A stretch of DNA of 54,181 nt from an uncultured Atopobium sp. (GTDB lineage: Bacteria > Actinomycetota > Coriobacteriia > Coriobacteriales > Atopobiaceae): contig CALIAZ010000006.1 in NCBI GenBank assembly GCA_938045565.1, positions 1 through 54,181 on the forward strand, written 5' to 3'. The first letter of the stretch is position 1, and each line of letters opens with the position of its first letter. Positions 8,766 through 17,991 of this stretch are shown here, piece after piece. Made by a program: the position numbers and the translations under genes. Below the pieces are notes generated by a model. It was given only the letters and a program-made list of their open reading frames with translations. It searched no databases and was not told the DNA's origin.

Positions 8766-9911
8766 ATGTCTGAACCAAAGCAGGTGAAAATTGTGCTGCT
8801 TACCGGCTATTTGGGCGCAGGTAAGACCACTATTTTGAACCATATTCTTTCTAATACTGAAGGTATTCACGCAGCAGTTATCGTCAATGATATTGGTGAA
8901 ATTAACGTTGATGCTGGTCTTATTAAAGACGGTGGCTACGCTAAAGAAGGCGATGTTATACCTCTAACTAATGGTTGTCTCTGCTGCACGCTTTCTAATG
9001 ATTTGGCACTTCAATTGGGTGATTTGGCAGATACCGAAGAGTTTGATTACATCATTATTGAGGCTTCAGGCATCTGCGAACCAATCCCCATTACCTATAA
9101 TATTTCTGCATTCTGCAATCAGAGTCAGCATGCAACTAACCATTCTCACCTCAACCTAGATAACATTGTTGCAGTTGTTGATTGTGCGCGCATGTTTGAG
9201 GAATTCCACAACGGCGCCGATCTTCTCGACCCAGATATTGAAGAAGATGACATTGAGAACCTGCTTATTCAGCAGATTGAGTTTTGCTCAACGCTGGTAC
9301 TTAACAAGACCGATTTAGTTACTCCTGAGCAACTCCACGAGCTCAGGGCGCTTGTTCGCGGTCTGCAGAAAGACGCTGTTATCGTTGAGGCAGTCAACGG
9401 TGACATTCCTATGAGTGAGCTTATCAATACTAATCGTTTTGACTTTGACAAAGCATATGCTTCTGCTGCTTGGATGAATGCAATGGAGCATCCTGAGGAG
9501 CACGAAGATCCAGAGGTTTTGGAGTACGAGATTACCACCTTTGTGTATCGTCGCCGTCAGCCGTTTGACCTGGATAAACTCAATCAGTTTGTGGCTAGCT
9601 GGCCAAAGAACATCATTCGCGTCAAGGGCAGCATCTGGGTTTCGCAAGACCCAGAGATGAGCTACGTATTTGAGCAGGCAGGCAAGCAGGTTCAGTTCTA
9701 TGAGAACGGAATGTTCTATGCCTCGTTGCCAGAGGATGAGCGAGAAACCCTTCTTGACGAGAAACCCGAGCTACGCGCAGAATGGGATGATGAACTGGGT
9801 GATCGTCAAACAAAACTGTGCTTCATTGGTCGTCATATGAATCATGAAGAAATTGAAGCCGGTCTGGATGCGTGCCTTACTGAGTATGTTCCTGACGAGT
9901 TTGACTACTAG
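8766..9911 (+). CDS. CobW/COG0523-family GTPase, putative metallochaperone
   Basis: A 381-aa G3E GTPase: Walker A GYLGAGKTTI (14-23), NDIGEINVDA, the metal-binding CLCC (71-74), IIEASGICEP (Walker B region), NKTDL for guanine recognition, and a C-terminal CobW_C domain with RVKGSIWV. COG0523 proteins deliver metals, often zinc, to client proteins or are induced in metal starvation. A His-containing loop (HATNHSHLN) lies between the switch regions. Its neighbour on one side is an amidohydrolase that probably needs metal and on the other a zinc-binding sirtuin, but separate terminators argue against an operon. AGGAG stands eight bases before the ATG. The client protein is unknown. Confidence 0.88.
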   Translation: MSEPKQVKIVLLTGYLGAGKTTILNHILSNTEGIHAAVIVNDIGEINVDAGLIKDGGYAKEGDVIPLTNGCLCCTLSNDLALQLGDLADTEEFDYIIIEASGICEPIPITYNISAFCNQSQHATNHSHLNLDNIVAVVDCARMFEEFHNGADLLDPDIEEDDIENLLIQQIEFCSTLVLNKTDLVTPEQLHELRALVRGLQKDAVIVEAVNGDIPMSELINTNRFDFDKAYASAAWMNAMEHPEEHEDPEVLEYEITTFVYRRRQPFDLDKLNQFVASWPKNIIRVKGSIWVSQDPEMSYVFEQAGKQVQFYENGMFYASLPEDERETLLDEKPELRAEWDDELGDRQTKLCFIGRHMNHEEIEAGLDACLTEYVPDEFDY

Positions 9912-9918
9912 CGTTTTC

Positions 9919-9977
9919 AGCGCCAAGAGCTCCGGCGCTTGAAATCGAGGGACCCAGTTTATCCGGGTCCCTTTTTT
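9919..9977 (+). terminator. Double hairpin terminator after the CobW gene
   Basis: A first stem (AGCGCC/GGCGCT, 9919-9939) is followed by a second stem (GGGACCC/GGGTCCC, 9949-9955 and 9965-9971) ending directly in six T. It lies immediately after the stop codon. Confidence 0.88.
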
Positions 9978-9993
9978 AGGTTAGAGGTGCCTA

Positions 9994-10845
9994 ATGACCA
10001 AGATTAAACAGCTTAAAGATTGGATTCAGTCGTCAGATAACATTGTTTTCTTTGGCGGTGCTGGCGTATCAACAGAAAGTGGTATTCCAGATTTTAGGGG
10101 TACTAACGGTCTGTATCGACAAGGCGGTATCAAGGTAGAGAATATGACCATTGGGCTGGGGCAAGATGGTTATGATATGGGAAAAGAAACTTGCGACCTG
10201 GGAAATGGCATAACGGTAGACCCAGACAATGAGGAATCTTTTGCTTATAGCAAGGCACCAGACTTCACGCTTGAAGAGATCTTCTCGCTTGATGTGTTTT
10301 TAGATTATCCTGCAGCGTATTACACGTATTTTAGAAACTCTCATCATTTGGGAGAGGCTCAGCCAAATATTGCTCACAAGTGGTTGGCAGCCTTGGAAGC
10401 AGAGGGAAAGTTGCGTGCGGTAGTGACGCAAAACATCGACGGATTGCATCAAGCTGCTGGTAGTAAGCGTGTGTTTGAACTTCATGGTAACGAGACACGT
10501 TTTTATTGTCCCGAATGCGGTCATATCTATACGCTTGATCAGATTGAAGAGCAGTCGTCTGTAGTGCCGCTCTGTCAATGCGGCGCAGTTATTAGGCCTG
10601 ATATTGTCTTTTATGGAGAAGGCCTCAATATGGATACCGTTTATGGGGCTTTAAACGCTATCTCACAAGCGGAAGTTCTTATTGTTGCAGGAAGTTCACT
10701 GGTAGTGCAGCCTGCCGCCGGTCTTCTCGACTACTACGAGGGCAACAAGATGGTCATTATCAACGACCAACCCACGCCGTACGATAGTCGCGCCAATCTT
10801 GTAATCAGAGATAGAATCGGCGCCGTCATAGAACAGCTCCTGTAG
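9994..10845 (+). CDS. Sir2-family NAD-dependent protein deacylase
   Basis: The 283-aa protein carries the sirtuin signatures: GAGVSTESGIPDFRG (22-36) for NAD binding, TQNIDGLHQAAG with Gln146 and Asp149, catalytic His164 in ELHGNE, a zinc site formed by Cys172, Cys175, Cys194 and Cys196, and GSSLVVQPAA. It should remove acyl groups from lysine with NAD+ as co-substrate in the cytoplasm. Between DFRG and the conserved helix there is an extra acidic insert of roughly 40 residues (about 45-90), longer than in E. coli CobB, which may alter substrate access. The CxC spacing of the second zinc pair is tighter than the usual CxxC. GAGGTG precedes the ATG. Confidence 0.92.
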   Translation: MTKIKQLKDWIQSSDNIVFFGGAGVSTESGIPDFRGTNGLYRQGGIKVENMTIGLGQDGYDMGKETCDLGNGITVDPDNEESFAYSKAPDFTLEEIFSLDVFLDYPAAYYTYFRNSHHLGEAQPNIAHKWLAALEAEGKLRAVVTQNIDGLHQAAGSKRVFELHGNETRFYCPECGHIYTLDQIEEQSSVVPLCQCGAVIRPDIVFYGEGLNMDTVYGALNAISQAEVLIVAGSSLVVQPAAGLLDYYEGNKMVIINDQPTPYDSRANLVIRDRIGAVIEQLL

Positions 10846-10848
10846 AAA

Positions 10849-10880
10849 AACGCCTACCCGTAAATGTGCAGGTAGGCGTT
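10849..10880. terminator. Bidirectional terminator between the sirtuin and pyrophosphatase genes
   Basis: A 10-bp perfect stem (AACGCCTACC, arms 10849-10858 and 10871-10880) between convergent genes. The minus strand gives five T after the stem; the plus strand is followed by ATCATTTC. Confidence 0.8.
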
Positions 10881-10952
10881 ATCATTTCAAGTAATGGCGA
10901 GAAACCCGTGCAGTGGAAGCTTGCGTGAGACGTGATGCGCGAGAAATGCGCG

Positions 10953-12620
10953 TTAATTGGCGGCTTCCTCGGCAAGCGTCTGAAGCGTTGCCATAAGAGA
11001 TGGAACAACCTGCTTCTTACGGCTGACAACACCTGGAAGAACAGCAATGTTGCCATCAACCTTTACGTTAAAGGCGCGCTCGATGACATTGGCAGCATTT
11101 GCGCCGTAGAAGAGCATCTCGGTGACCTGGCTCTTAACGTCGGTGAACATGTAGAAGACCATTGGAAGCTCTTCGGACTTAGCAGCAGTCTCCAAGAACG
11201 GTCCAACAAGTTCCTCTGCAGCTTTGCGGCTGGACTCGGTCATGAAGGAGCCCTGGCCAACACCAAACTTTACGCCGCCACGGCTGAATACCTTGTAGTC
11301 ACCATGGAAAACTTCTTCTGCAGTACGACCAGTGAGGTCTGCGCCAGCGTCAAACATTTGCTCAGAGTAAGCGTCAATGTCTTCTCCGCAAATCTCTGCA
11401 AGCTTTTTACCAGCAACAATATCGCGCTCGGTGCAGGTAGGGGAGCGGAATGCAAGGGTGTCGGAAAGAATTGCAGAGAGCATAAGGCCAGCAATATTCT
11501 TTGGAATCTCGATGCCGTACTCGTGGTAAAGGCCATAAATGATGGTGCAGGTGCAGCCAACAGGGACGTTTCTAAAGGTAATTGGGTTGGAAGTCTCAAT
11601 GGAGCCGATGCGGTGGTGGTCAACAATCTCCATGATCTCGGCCTGCTCAAGACCATCAACTGCCTGAGTGCGCTCGTTATGGTCAACAAGAATGACATGC
11701 TTCTTGCGAGGGTTCAAAAGACCAGGGCCGCTAATAAGACCAGCAAAAGTGCCGTTCTCGTTGATAACAGGGAAGAAGCGGTGCCTTGAGTTGGTCATTG
11801 CCTTGCGAGCATCATCAATTGCGGTGTTGACGCTGAACTTAAGGATGTCGTCAGTGAGCATCTTCTCACGTACAGGCATAGACATGATAAGCAGGCGAGC
11901 TACCTCAAAGGTATCGCGAGGAGTGCTGATAATGGCGCAATCACGCTTTTTAGCCAGGTCAATAACGTCCTGAGCAATTGGAGCATCGCAAGAGACAATA
12001 AGGCAGGAAGCACCGTGCTCAACTGCGATAGTCTGGTTCTCATGGTTGCCAGCAACAACAATGATATCGCCAGCATCAACAATCTCTGAAAGAGCGGAAG
12101 CACTGGTGCCAACACGAATATTGCCCTGTTTAACAACGCCCTGGGGGTCACCTAGAACCATGGTGCCGCCAAGCGTTGAAACAATATTTGCATAGCTTGT
12201 TTTTGCCTTGGAGAGCAGGTTTGGCTCGGAAAGGCTCATGTTTGCATTTGCAATATCTTTAACGGCAATCAGGCCGGTAAGCTCTTCTTCCTCATCAGTA
12301 ACGCAGAGTGTATCAAGCTTGACGTCCTGCATGAGCTGCCAAGCAGCATAGAGGCTCATTCCAGCATCAACTTTTGGCTGAGCTTGAATTTCTGCATCTT
12401 TGATCTGAGGAGTAACCGTAGTAATAAGCTGTGGCTCTTCGAAGCCAAAGTGATTTAGGACAAATGCAGTCTCACGGTTGAGTGAGCCAGCGCGACGAGC
12501 TTCATAGATAGGGTTATCAATCTGATTTTTGAGATACGCATAAGAAATTGCAGCACAAATGCTGTCTGTATCTGGGTTCAAATGGCCAATGATATTTACT
12601 TTACGAATTGCTTCTGCCAT
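10953..12620 (-). CDS. ppaC: Manganese-dependent inorganic pyrophosphatase with CBS and DRTGG domains
   Basis: A family II (DHH-type) pyrophosphatase of 555 aa, matching the length of the CBS-PPases of clostridia and unlike the ~310-aa simple form. The catalytic DHH domain opens with IIGHLNPDTDS (10-20). A regulatory insert of about 250 residues follows: CBS sequence LYAAWQLMQDVKLDTLCVTD, a DRTGG-type region with DIIVVAGNHENQTIAVEHGA, and a second CBS. The DHH core then resumes with VDHNERTQ and IVDHHRIGS, and ends in a DHHA2 domain with GVGQGS. It hydrolyses pyrophosphate in the cytoplasm and is expected to respond to adenine nucleotides through the CBS pair. GGGAGGCG precedes the ATG. Confidence 0.93.
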   Translation of the reverse strand: MAEAIRKVNIIGHLNPDTDSICAAISYAYLKNQIDNPIYEARRAGSLNRETAFVLNHFGFEEPQLITTVTPQIKDAEIQAQPKVDAGMSLYAAWQLMQDVKLDTLCVTDEEEELTGLIAVKDIANANMSLSEPNLLSKAKTSYANIVSTLGGTMVLGDPQGVVKQGNIRVGTSASALSEIVDAGDIIVVAGNHENQTIAVEHGASCLIVSCDAPIAQDVIDLAKKRDCAIISTPRDTFEVARLLIMSMPVREKMLTDDILKFSVNTAIDDARKAMTNSRHRFFPVINENGTFAGLISGPGLLNPRKKHVILVDHNERTQAVDGLEQAEIMEIVDHHRIGSIETSNPITFRNVPVGCTCTIIYGLYHEYGIEIPKNIAGLMLSAILSDTLAFRSPTCTERDIVAGKKLAEICGEDIDAYSEQMFDAGADLTGRTAEEVFHGDYKVFSRGGVKFGVGQGSFMTESSRKAAEELVGPFLETAAKSEELPMVFYMFTDVKSQVTEMLFYGANAANVIERAFNVKVDGNIAVLPGVVSRKKQVVPSLMATLQTLAEEAAN

Positions 12621-12871
12621 CTTCGCCTCCCTGATGATGTCGATGATGTAACTTTCTAATTAGAACACACTTTAGTAAGCATATTTTGTTTCTTTTTTAA
12701 TACCACCTTGTAGTGTACCCCTCTATCTTTTTACTTAGAACAGAAAATCGTAGAAAAACAGCGGGCGTACCTGTGAATCTGGTAAATGTGTATAGGACAA
12801 ATAACAATTCAAAAGTTGAAGGAAATTAGTACAATGAAATAGTTAACAAATCGATTGAATTGGAATACTTA

Positions 12872-13654
12872 GTGAGTTCTCCTACGCGTTTTTCTGCTAA
12901 AAAAAGAAACGCTCGTCATATGGTTAAAGCAGCGCACGTCCCTGAGTCTTCATCTGAGGCAAGGGAAGTTGCACCTGTAGAAGCACCTCAGGCTCCCGTA
13001 GAGAAGGCTGATACTACGACAAGCCCAGCAGCTGCTCTGCAGACCACTTCTGAGCAGTTTTCATCTGCTTTTGCGTCTTTTGCGCAGCGTAAGCCTGCAG
13101 AAAAGTCCGCTACACAGCCCGCAGAAAAACCTGCAGAAAACATGCGGTCTAAAGTTGCGCCAGAAAAAAAGAAGCGCCAGAAAACGCCTCTATCTGCACG
13201 CAAAAGCATTCGTGTGGAGAAACGCCGCCGCAATCAAGCAGATCCAGAGCCAGAACAGCGTCATTCTCGCCCGGTGAGTGCGGGCAGAAGAAAACTCGAA
13301 CTGGTAAGTGTCGTTGCAATTTTGGTGCTTGCGGTGCTCTCGATTGTATTGGTTAACCGACCAAGTCAAAAAACGCTGGTATTCGGCGACAATCAGGTGA
13401 CGTATACCGGCACTACCATTCAGGGAAAGATGAATGGTCAAGGCAAGATGACTTTTGAGAATGGCGATACCTACGAGGGAGAATTTGTCGACGGGTATTT
13501 TCAGGGTACGGGAACGTACACCTCAAAAGATGGCTGGACGTACGAAGGTCAGTTTGTAAAAGGTCAGGCAGACGGCCAGGGAAAGCTCACTACGCAAGAC
13601 AACATTGTGTACGAAGGAACTTTTAAGCAAGGGATTTATCAAAGTGCGAATTAA
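12872..13654 (+). CDS. Single-span membrane protein with extracytoplasmic MORN repeats
   Basis: About 260 aa: a long basic, Ala/Pro/Lys-rich N-terminal region without signal peptide, one hydrophobic segment (LVSVVAILVLAVLSIVLV, about residues 142-160), then about 85 residues with three to four MORN units (GKMNGQGKMTFENGDTYEG, GYFQGTGTYTSKDGWTYEG, GQADGQGKLTTQDNIVYEG). Topology would place the MORN repeats outside the membrane, which is unusual because MORN repeats are usually cytoplasmic lipid or protein contact modules. The start is uncertain: GTG at 12872 with a weak GGA ahead, or TTG at 12860; neither has a strong ribosome site. The stop codon overlaps the start of the acyltransferase gene, so the two proteins probably act together at the cell envelope. 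Confidence 0.75.
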   Translation: MSSPTRFSAKKRNARHMVKAAHVPESSSEAREVAPVEAPQAPVEKADTTTSPAAALQTTSEQFSSAFASFAQRKPAEKSATQPAEKPAENMRSKVAPEKKKRQKTPLSARKSIRVEKRRRNQADPEPEQRHSRPVSAGRRKLELVSVVAILVLAVLSIVLVNRPSQKTLVFGDNQVTYTGTTIQGKMNGQGKMTFENGDTYEGEFVDGYFQGTGTYTSKDGWTYEGQFVKGQADGQGKLTTQDNIVYEGTFKQGIYQSAN

Positions 13655-15455
13655 ATGGTTTTCGCTTGTACGTATAACAGGACTTGTTTTAGTCCTCATA
13701 TATCACTTTTTTAAGGTAGCACTTCCAGGTGGCTTCATTGGCGTCGACGTATTCTTTACGTTTTCGGGCTATCTCATCACGGCTCTGTTGATTGACGAGT
13801 TTGCTCGCTTCAGAGCTATTGATGTTATTGGGTTCCTGCGCAGGCGTTTCTACAGAATTGTGCCGCAACTTGTGTTTATGGTGCTTGTCTGTACGCCGTT
13901 TCTTTTGCTTGTGCGTACCGAGTTTATTTCCGGTATTAAGTATCAGATTGCCGCAGCTCTTGGCTTTGTGACTAACTACTTTGAGATTGTTCTGGGTAAC
14001 AGCTACGAGAATCAATTTGCTCCTCACGTGTATCTGCACACCTGGAGTCTTGCCGTTGAAATGCATTTTTATGTGCTCTGGGGTCTGTGCGCCTGGCTGC
14101 TTGCTTGCGCGAGCAAAACAATTAGAAGCTATAAGGTAAAGATTGCTGGAGCTTCCCTGGTGCTGTTGGTTGTTACTTACTTGGCGATGGCCACCGGCGC
14201 TCAAAGTTCTACGAATCTTTCTATCCAGTATTTCTCGACGCAAACGCACGTGTTCCCTTTCTTTATCGGCGCACTTTTATCCTGTGTTGCTGGAATTGCC
14301 CAGACAGGCGAGCTCTTTGAACAGCTCGAGCAGAAGCTTTCTACTCCGTTGACGCTCGCGGGCCTTGTGGCAAGCTGCGGCGTTCTCGTCGTCTTGAGCG
14401 TCTTCATGCACTTCGACGACCTCTTTACGTACACCTTTGGTTTCCTTTTTGCTTCACTTGCAGCTGCAGCAATGATTTTCTTTGCTCGAATGCTACATCA
14501 AAAAACCGAGGGTATCAAAGAGCCTGACATCGTTTCTTTTGTGGCAGATACCAGCTACGGTGTGTATCTGTTCCACTGGCCTTTGTACATTATTTTTGCC
14601 GAGAAGGTCGATCCAGTCCTGGCTGCACTCTTAACCCTGGTGCTTTCGTTTGTATTTGCAAGCTGCTCGTTCTATGTGCTTGAACCAGCGTTGGCAGGAA
14701 AGTCTCCAGGGATCTTCTCGCGCATCAAGCTTGATGGTCAGAAGGTTTTGCGAGGTACCGGCCTTGCGCTCATTCCTTTTGCTACAGCTGTTGCCTTTAT
14801 TGCATTAACTGCGCCACAACTGAGCGATTTCCAAAACGATTTGCTGCTCAACGCTTCGTTGCAGGAGCAGAGCGCCATGACTATGACCCGCAAGCATGCG
14901 GATACCTCGCAGGCAAGTAATTACAACGTTGTTGAGGGAATCACCTATATTGGCGATTCTGTTTCGCTTCGTGCCCGTTCTTACCTGCAGGATGCACTGC
15001 CCGATGCTCAAATTGACGCTTCTGTTAGTAGAAACGTGGCAATGGGCGTAGATTTGCTACAGTCTGCGATCGACAACAACACGCTCTACCAGGACGTTGT
15101 TGTTGCTTTGGGTACCAATCCTGTTGGTGGCTCCGATGCAGTTGACAAGATTGTAGACATGCTGCCACGTGGCCATCGGTTGATTTTCGTAACCCCATAC
15201 GACGGTAGAAACACTGATCCAAATGCTGGAGCAAATGTTATTCGCGCGCACGAGCTCGAGCTTGCTCAGCAGTACGACTTCATTACTATTGCGGACTGGG
15301 CACAGGTTGCGCAGGATAATCCTGATATTTGGGCAGGTACTGACTACGTACACTTTGGCTCAGATTCAAATTCCATTAATCGTGGTGGCACTCTGTACGC
15401 GCAGATGGTCAAAGACGCTGTAGATAAAGCAAACCAAGGCCACGTAAAACCATAA
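13644..15455 (+). CDS. OatA-like membrane O-acyltransferase with SGNH domain
   Basis: About 603 aa. The N-terminal ~400 residues form an acyltransferase-3 (OafA/YrhL) integral membrane domain with roughly ten hydrophobic segments, including GVDVFFTFSGYLITALLI, HTWSLAVEMHFYVLWG and YGVYLFHWPLYIIF. An extracytoplasmic SGNH/GDSL hydrolase-like domain follows: GDSV with nucleophile Ser439, GTNP, and a C-terminal Asp567-x-x-His570 completing the triad. This is the architecture of peptidoglycan O-acetyltransferases such as OatA, which protect muramic acid from lysozyme; transfer to another wall glycan is possible. GTG at 13644 is preferred, giving an 11-base overlap with the MORN gene and likely translational coupling. 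A GH25 lysozyme is encoded about 6 kb away. Confidence 0.85.
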   Translation: MRIKWFSLVRITGLVLVLIYHFFKVALPGGFIGVDVFFTFSGYLITALLIDEFARFRAIDVIGFLRRRFYRIVPQLVFMVLVCTPFLLLVRTEFISGIKYQIAAALGFVTNYFEIVLGNSYENQFAPHVYLHTWSLAVEMHFYVLWGLCAWLLACASKTIRSYKVKIAGASLVLLVVTYLAMATGAQSSTNLSIQYFSTQTHVFPFFIGALLSCVAGIAQTGELFEQLEQKLSTPLTLAGLVASCGVLVVLSVFMHFDDLFTYTFGFLFASLAAAAMIFFARMLHQKTEGIKEPDIVSFVADTSYGVYLFHWPLYIIFAEKVDPVLAALLTLVLSFVFASCSFYVLEPALAGKSPGIFSRIKLDGQKVLRGTGLALIPFATAVAFIALTAPQLSDFQNDLLLNASLQEQSAMTMTRKHADTSQASNYNVVEGITYIGDSVSLRARSYLQDALPDAQIDASVSRNVAMGVDLLQSAIDNNTLYQDVVVALGTNPVGGSDAVDKIVDMLPRGHRLIFVTPYDGRNTDPNAGANVIRAHELELAQQYDFITIADWAQVAQDNPDIWAGTDYVHFGSDSNSINRGGTLYAQMVKDAVDKANQGHVKP

Positions 15456-15743
15456 AAGGCTACACAAAACCGCAAAAGCCCACATTAAAGCATAATTTAG
15501 TTGCCATTCTTCCTACTCATTTGTAACGACGCAGTTTAATGGCAATTTACAGTGCGATTGTGCTATATAGCTTGGAGATTTGGTGTCCCTTGTGACAAAT
15601 TATCTGAAGGCGGCTATCTAACGCGAGCAATGATCACAATTAATGGGTTAATTCATTCTTATGTATAAATAAGGTTCAGTATGCGTAATGATGAATAACA
15701 ATATATAAATAGTTTAACTACCACTATTTTCAAGCCTCAAACT

Positions 15744-15872
15744 ACACACTTATGTCGGATAATCTGCTAAATGCGAGGTAAAAAACACATCTAAGTCCAA
15801 TAATCTGTAAGATACAGAGGTTTTGAGTGCAATGCATACGTCTTTTGAGCAGATTATCCGACATAGGTGTGT
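15744..15872. repeat. Locus 1 of the TGTCGGATAATCTG repeat family
   Basis: Two 25-bp arms in inverted orientation (15744-15768 and 15848-15872) differ at a single base and enclose 79 bp. A third, degenerate copy in direct orientation lies inside at about 15785-15808 (ACATCTAAGTCCAATAATCTG). The shared core is CCTATGTCGGATAATCTG. Related copies occur at 40466-40593. No transposase and no target duplication are visible. Confidence 0.85.
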
Positions 15873-15881
15873 TTTCGTGCC

Positions 15882-15931
<50 letters not shown>

Positions 15932-16139
15932 GCGTCCTCGCGCACCGCATCACGCCCTTGCGTCCTCGCATCTCGTATCGAGCCCTCACGCCCCGCATTG
16001 CACATGCGTGCAGCGCAACGTGACCTCGTGTTTTGCAGACATATCCTCTTCCCAGCTTCTCTACTGTGGAGTCCTCGCAATATTTCATTAGAATGGACTA
16101 TGTGAATATTTCATCTGACAGCCCCTTAAGGAGGAGCAC

Positions 16140-17819
16140 ATGGCAGAGTTTGTCTATCAGATGTACAAAGCTCGCAAAGCAGTTGGCGAGAAGGTCATCC
16201 TAGATGACGTCACCGTCGGCGTGTACCCAGGCGCAAAAATCGGCGTCGTGGGTCCAAACGGTATGGGAAAGTCTACGCTGCTCAAGGTTATCGCCGGCAT
16301 GGAGGACGTCTCTAACGGCGAGGCCAAGCTAACCCCAGGTTACACCGTTGGCCTGCTCCAGCAAGAGCCCCCGCTGGATGAAACCAAAACGGTCAAGGAA
16401 AACATCGAGCTCGCCTTCGGTGACCTGCTTGCCAAGATTGCGCGCTTCAACGAGATTGGCGTTGAGATGGGTAATCCTGACGCTGATTTTGACTCGCTGA
16501 TGGCAGAGATGGGCCAGCTCCAGACCGAGATTGACGCAGCTAACGGCTGGGACCTGGACAGCCAGCTCTCCCAGGCCATGGACGCGCTGCAGTGCCCAGA
16601 TCCAGATTCTCCCGTCACTCATCTCTCGGGTGGCGAGAAACGCCGTGTAGCCCTATGTCGCCTGCTTCTCGAGGCACCTGACCTGCTGCTTCTTGACGAG
16701 CCCACCAACCATCTTGACGCGGAATCGGTGCTCTGGCTTGAGAAGTTCCTGCATGATTACCCCGGTGCTGTTATGGCCGTCACGCACGACCGCTACTTCC
16801 TCGACGACGTCGCCGAGTGGATCTGCGAGGTTGACCGCGGACAACTCTATCCTTACGAGGGCAACTACTCAACTTACCTGGAGAACAAAGCCGCTCGTCT
16901 TGAGGCTCAGAACCAGCAGGACGCCAAGCGCGCAAAGAAAATGCGTGCTGAGCTGGAGTGGGTTCGTTCGTCTCCTAAGGCTCGCCAGGCAAAGAACCGT
17001 GCGCGTCTTGACCGCTATGAGCAGATGGAAGCAGAGGCTCGTGCATCCAAGAAGCTCGACTTCACCGAAATCCAGATTCCTGTGGGTCCGCGTCTGGGCC
17101 AGAAGGTCCTGGAGGCCGTTCACATCCACAAGGCCTTTGGAGACCGCGTTCTTATCGATGACCTCTCGTTTAGCTTGCCAAGAAACGGCATTGTTGGCAT
17201 GATTGGTCCCAACGGTGTTGGTAAATCCACGCTGTTCAAGGCTATTGTTGGCCAGGAGGAGCTCACTTCTGGTACGCTTGAGATTGGCGAGACGGTTCAA
17301 ATTTCTTATGTTGACCAGCTCAGGCAGGGAATCGATCCAGACAAAACTATCTGGGAGGTTGTCTCTGACGGAAACGACTTCATCAAGGTGGGGGACACAG
17401 AGATTCCAAGCCGCGCATATGTGGCTAGCTTCGGCTTTAAAGGACCTGATCAGCAGAAACGCGCTGGCGTCCTTTCTGGTGGCGAGAGGAACCGTCTAAA
17501 CCTTGCTCTTACGCTTAAGCAGGGAGGAAACCTCCTGCTTCTGGACGAGCCTACCAATGACCTCGATATTGAGACGCTGGAAAGTCTTGAGGATGCACTT
17601 GAGCGCTTCCCAGGATGCTCGGTGGTAACCAGCCACGACCGTTGGTTTTTGGACCGCATTGCTACGCATATCCTTGCGTGGGAGGGCGACGACGAGAACC
17701 CAGGCAAGTGGTTCTGGTTTGAGGGAAACTTTGAGGCTTACCAGGCCAATCGTATCGAAAGACTTGGCCAGGAGGCTGCTCGTCCTCATCGCATTCACCG
17801 CAAGCTCACCCGCGACTAG
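16140..17819 (+). CDS. ettA: Energy-dependent translational throttle protein EttA (ABC-F)
   Basis: The 559-aa protein matches EttA (555 aa in E. coli) in length and order: first ABC domain with GPNGMGKST (41-49) and LSGGEKRR, the Arg/Lys-rich linker (RAKKMRAELEWVRSSPKARQ) that inserts near the ribosomal E site, and second ABC domain with GPNGVGKST, LSGGERNR and LLDEPTNDLD. There are no membrane segments. EttA binds 70S initiation complexes and gates entry into elongation according to the ATP/ADP ratio. AAGGAGGA lies six bases before the ATG. The upstream spacer carries the 7-bp tandem array. The last residues (RPHRIHRKLTRD) are the typical basic tail. Confidence 0.95.
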   Translation: MAEFVYQMYKARKAVGEKVILDDVTVGVYPGAKIGVVGPNGMGKSTLLKVIAGMEDVSNGEAKLTPGYTVGLLQQEPPLDETKTVKENIELAFGDLLAKIARFNEIGVEMGNPDADFDSLMAEMGQLQTEIDAANGWDLDSQLSQAMDALQCPDPDSPVTHLSGGEKRRVALCRLLLEAPDLLLLDEPTNHLDAESVLWLEKFLHDYPGAVMAVTHDRYFLDDVAEWICEVDRGQLYPYEGNYSTYLENKAARLEAQNQQDAKRAKKMRAELEWVRSSPKARQAKNRARLDRYEQMEAEARASKKLDFTEIQIPVGPRLGQKVLEAVHIHKAFGDRVLIDDLSFSLPRNGIVGMIGPNGVGKSTLFKAIVGQEELTSGTLEIGETVQISYVDQLRQGIDPDKTIWEVVSDGNDFIKVGDTEIPSRAYVASFGFKGPDQQKRAGVLSGGERNRLNLALTLKQGGNLLLLDEPTNDLDIETLESLEDALERFPGCSVVTSHDRWFLDRIATHILAWEGDDENPGKWFWFEGNFEAYQANRIERLGQEAARPHRIHRKLTRD

Positions 17820-17856
17820 CGTATAGGTAGCGCAAGCTCAGCGCATCCAAACAGGA

Positions 17857-17881
17857 GATAAAAATAGTAACTATTTTTATC
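17857..17881 (+). promoter_or_regulatory. Perfect 25-bp palindrome, candidate iron or redox operator for ferritin
   Basis: Two 12-bp arms, GATAAAAATAGT (17857-17868) and ACTATTTTTATC (17870-17881), flank one central base. No T tract follows, so it is not a terminator. Its place 111 bases before the ferritin start suggests a site for a dimeric repressor such as a Fur- or DtxR-like protein; the sequence does not match a consensus known to me. Confidence 0.55.
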
Positions 17882-17927
17882 GTTGAGATTTTGTGCAATA
17901 TGTTTAAGAGACTTACAAGTGGGTATC

Positions 17928-17961
17928 AAAAATGAGAAGCCAAAGAGCTTCTCATTTTTTT
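17928..17961 (+). terminator. Terminator-like hairpin between ettA and the ferritin gene
   Basis: AAATGAGAAGC pairs with GCTTCTCATTT around a short loop and runs into seven T, ending 30 bases before the ferritin ATG. It could be the ettA terminator or, if transcription of ferritin starts upstream near the 17857 palindrome, an attenuator in the ferritin leader. Confidence 0.75.
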
Positions 17962-17991
17962 GAGAAAAAAGTTATGAGGAAAGAGAAGAAC

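Noticed and set aside
10932..11789. 285-codon frame antisense to the pyrophosphatase gene
   Set aside because: The minus-strand protein has complete DHH and CBS motifs; the antisense frame is a by-product of codon choice.
15744..15872. Inverted 25-bp arms as terminal repeats of an insertion sequence
   Set aside because: Only 79 bp between arms, no transposase and no target duplication; kept as a repeat family of unknown nature.
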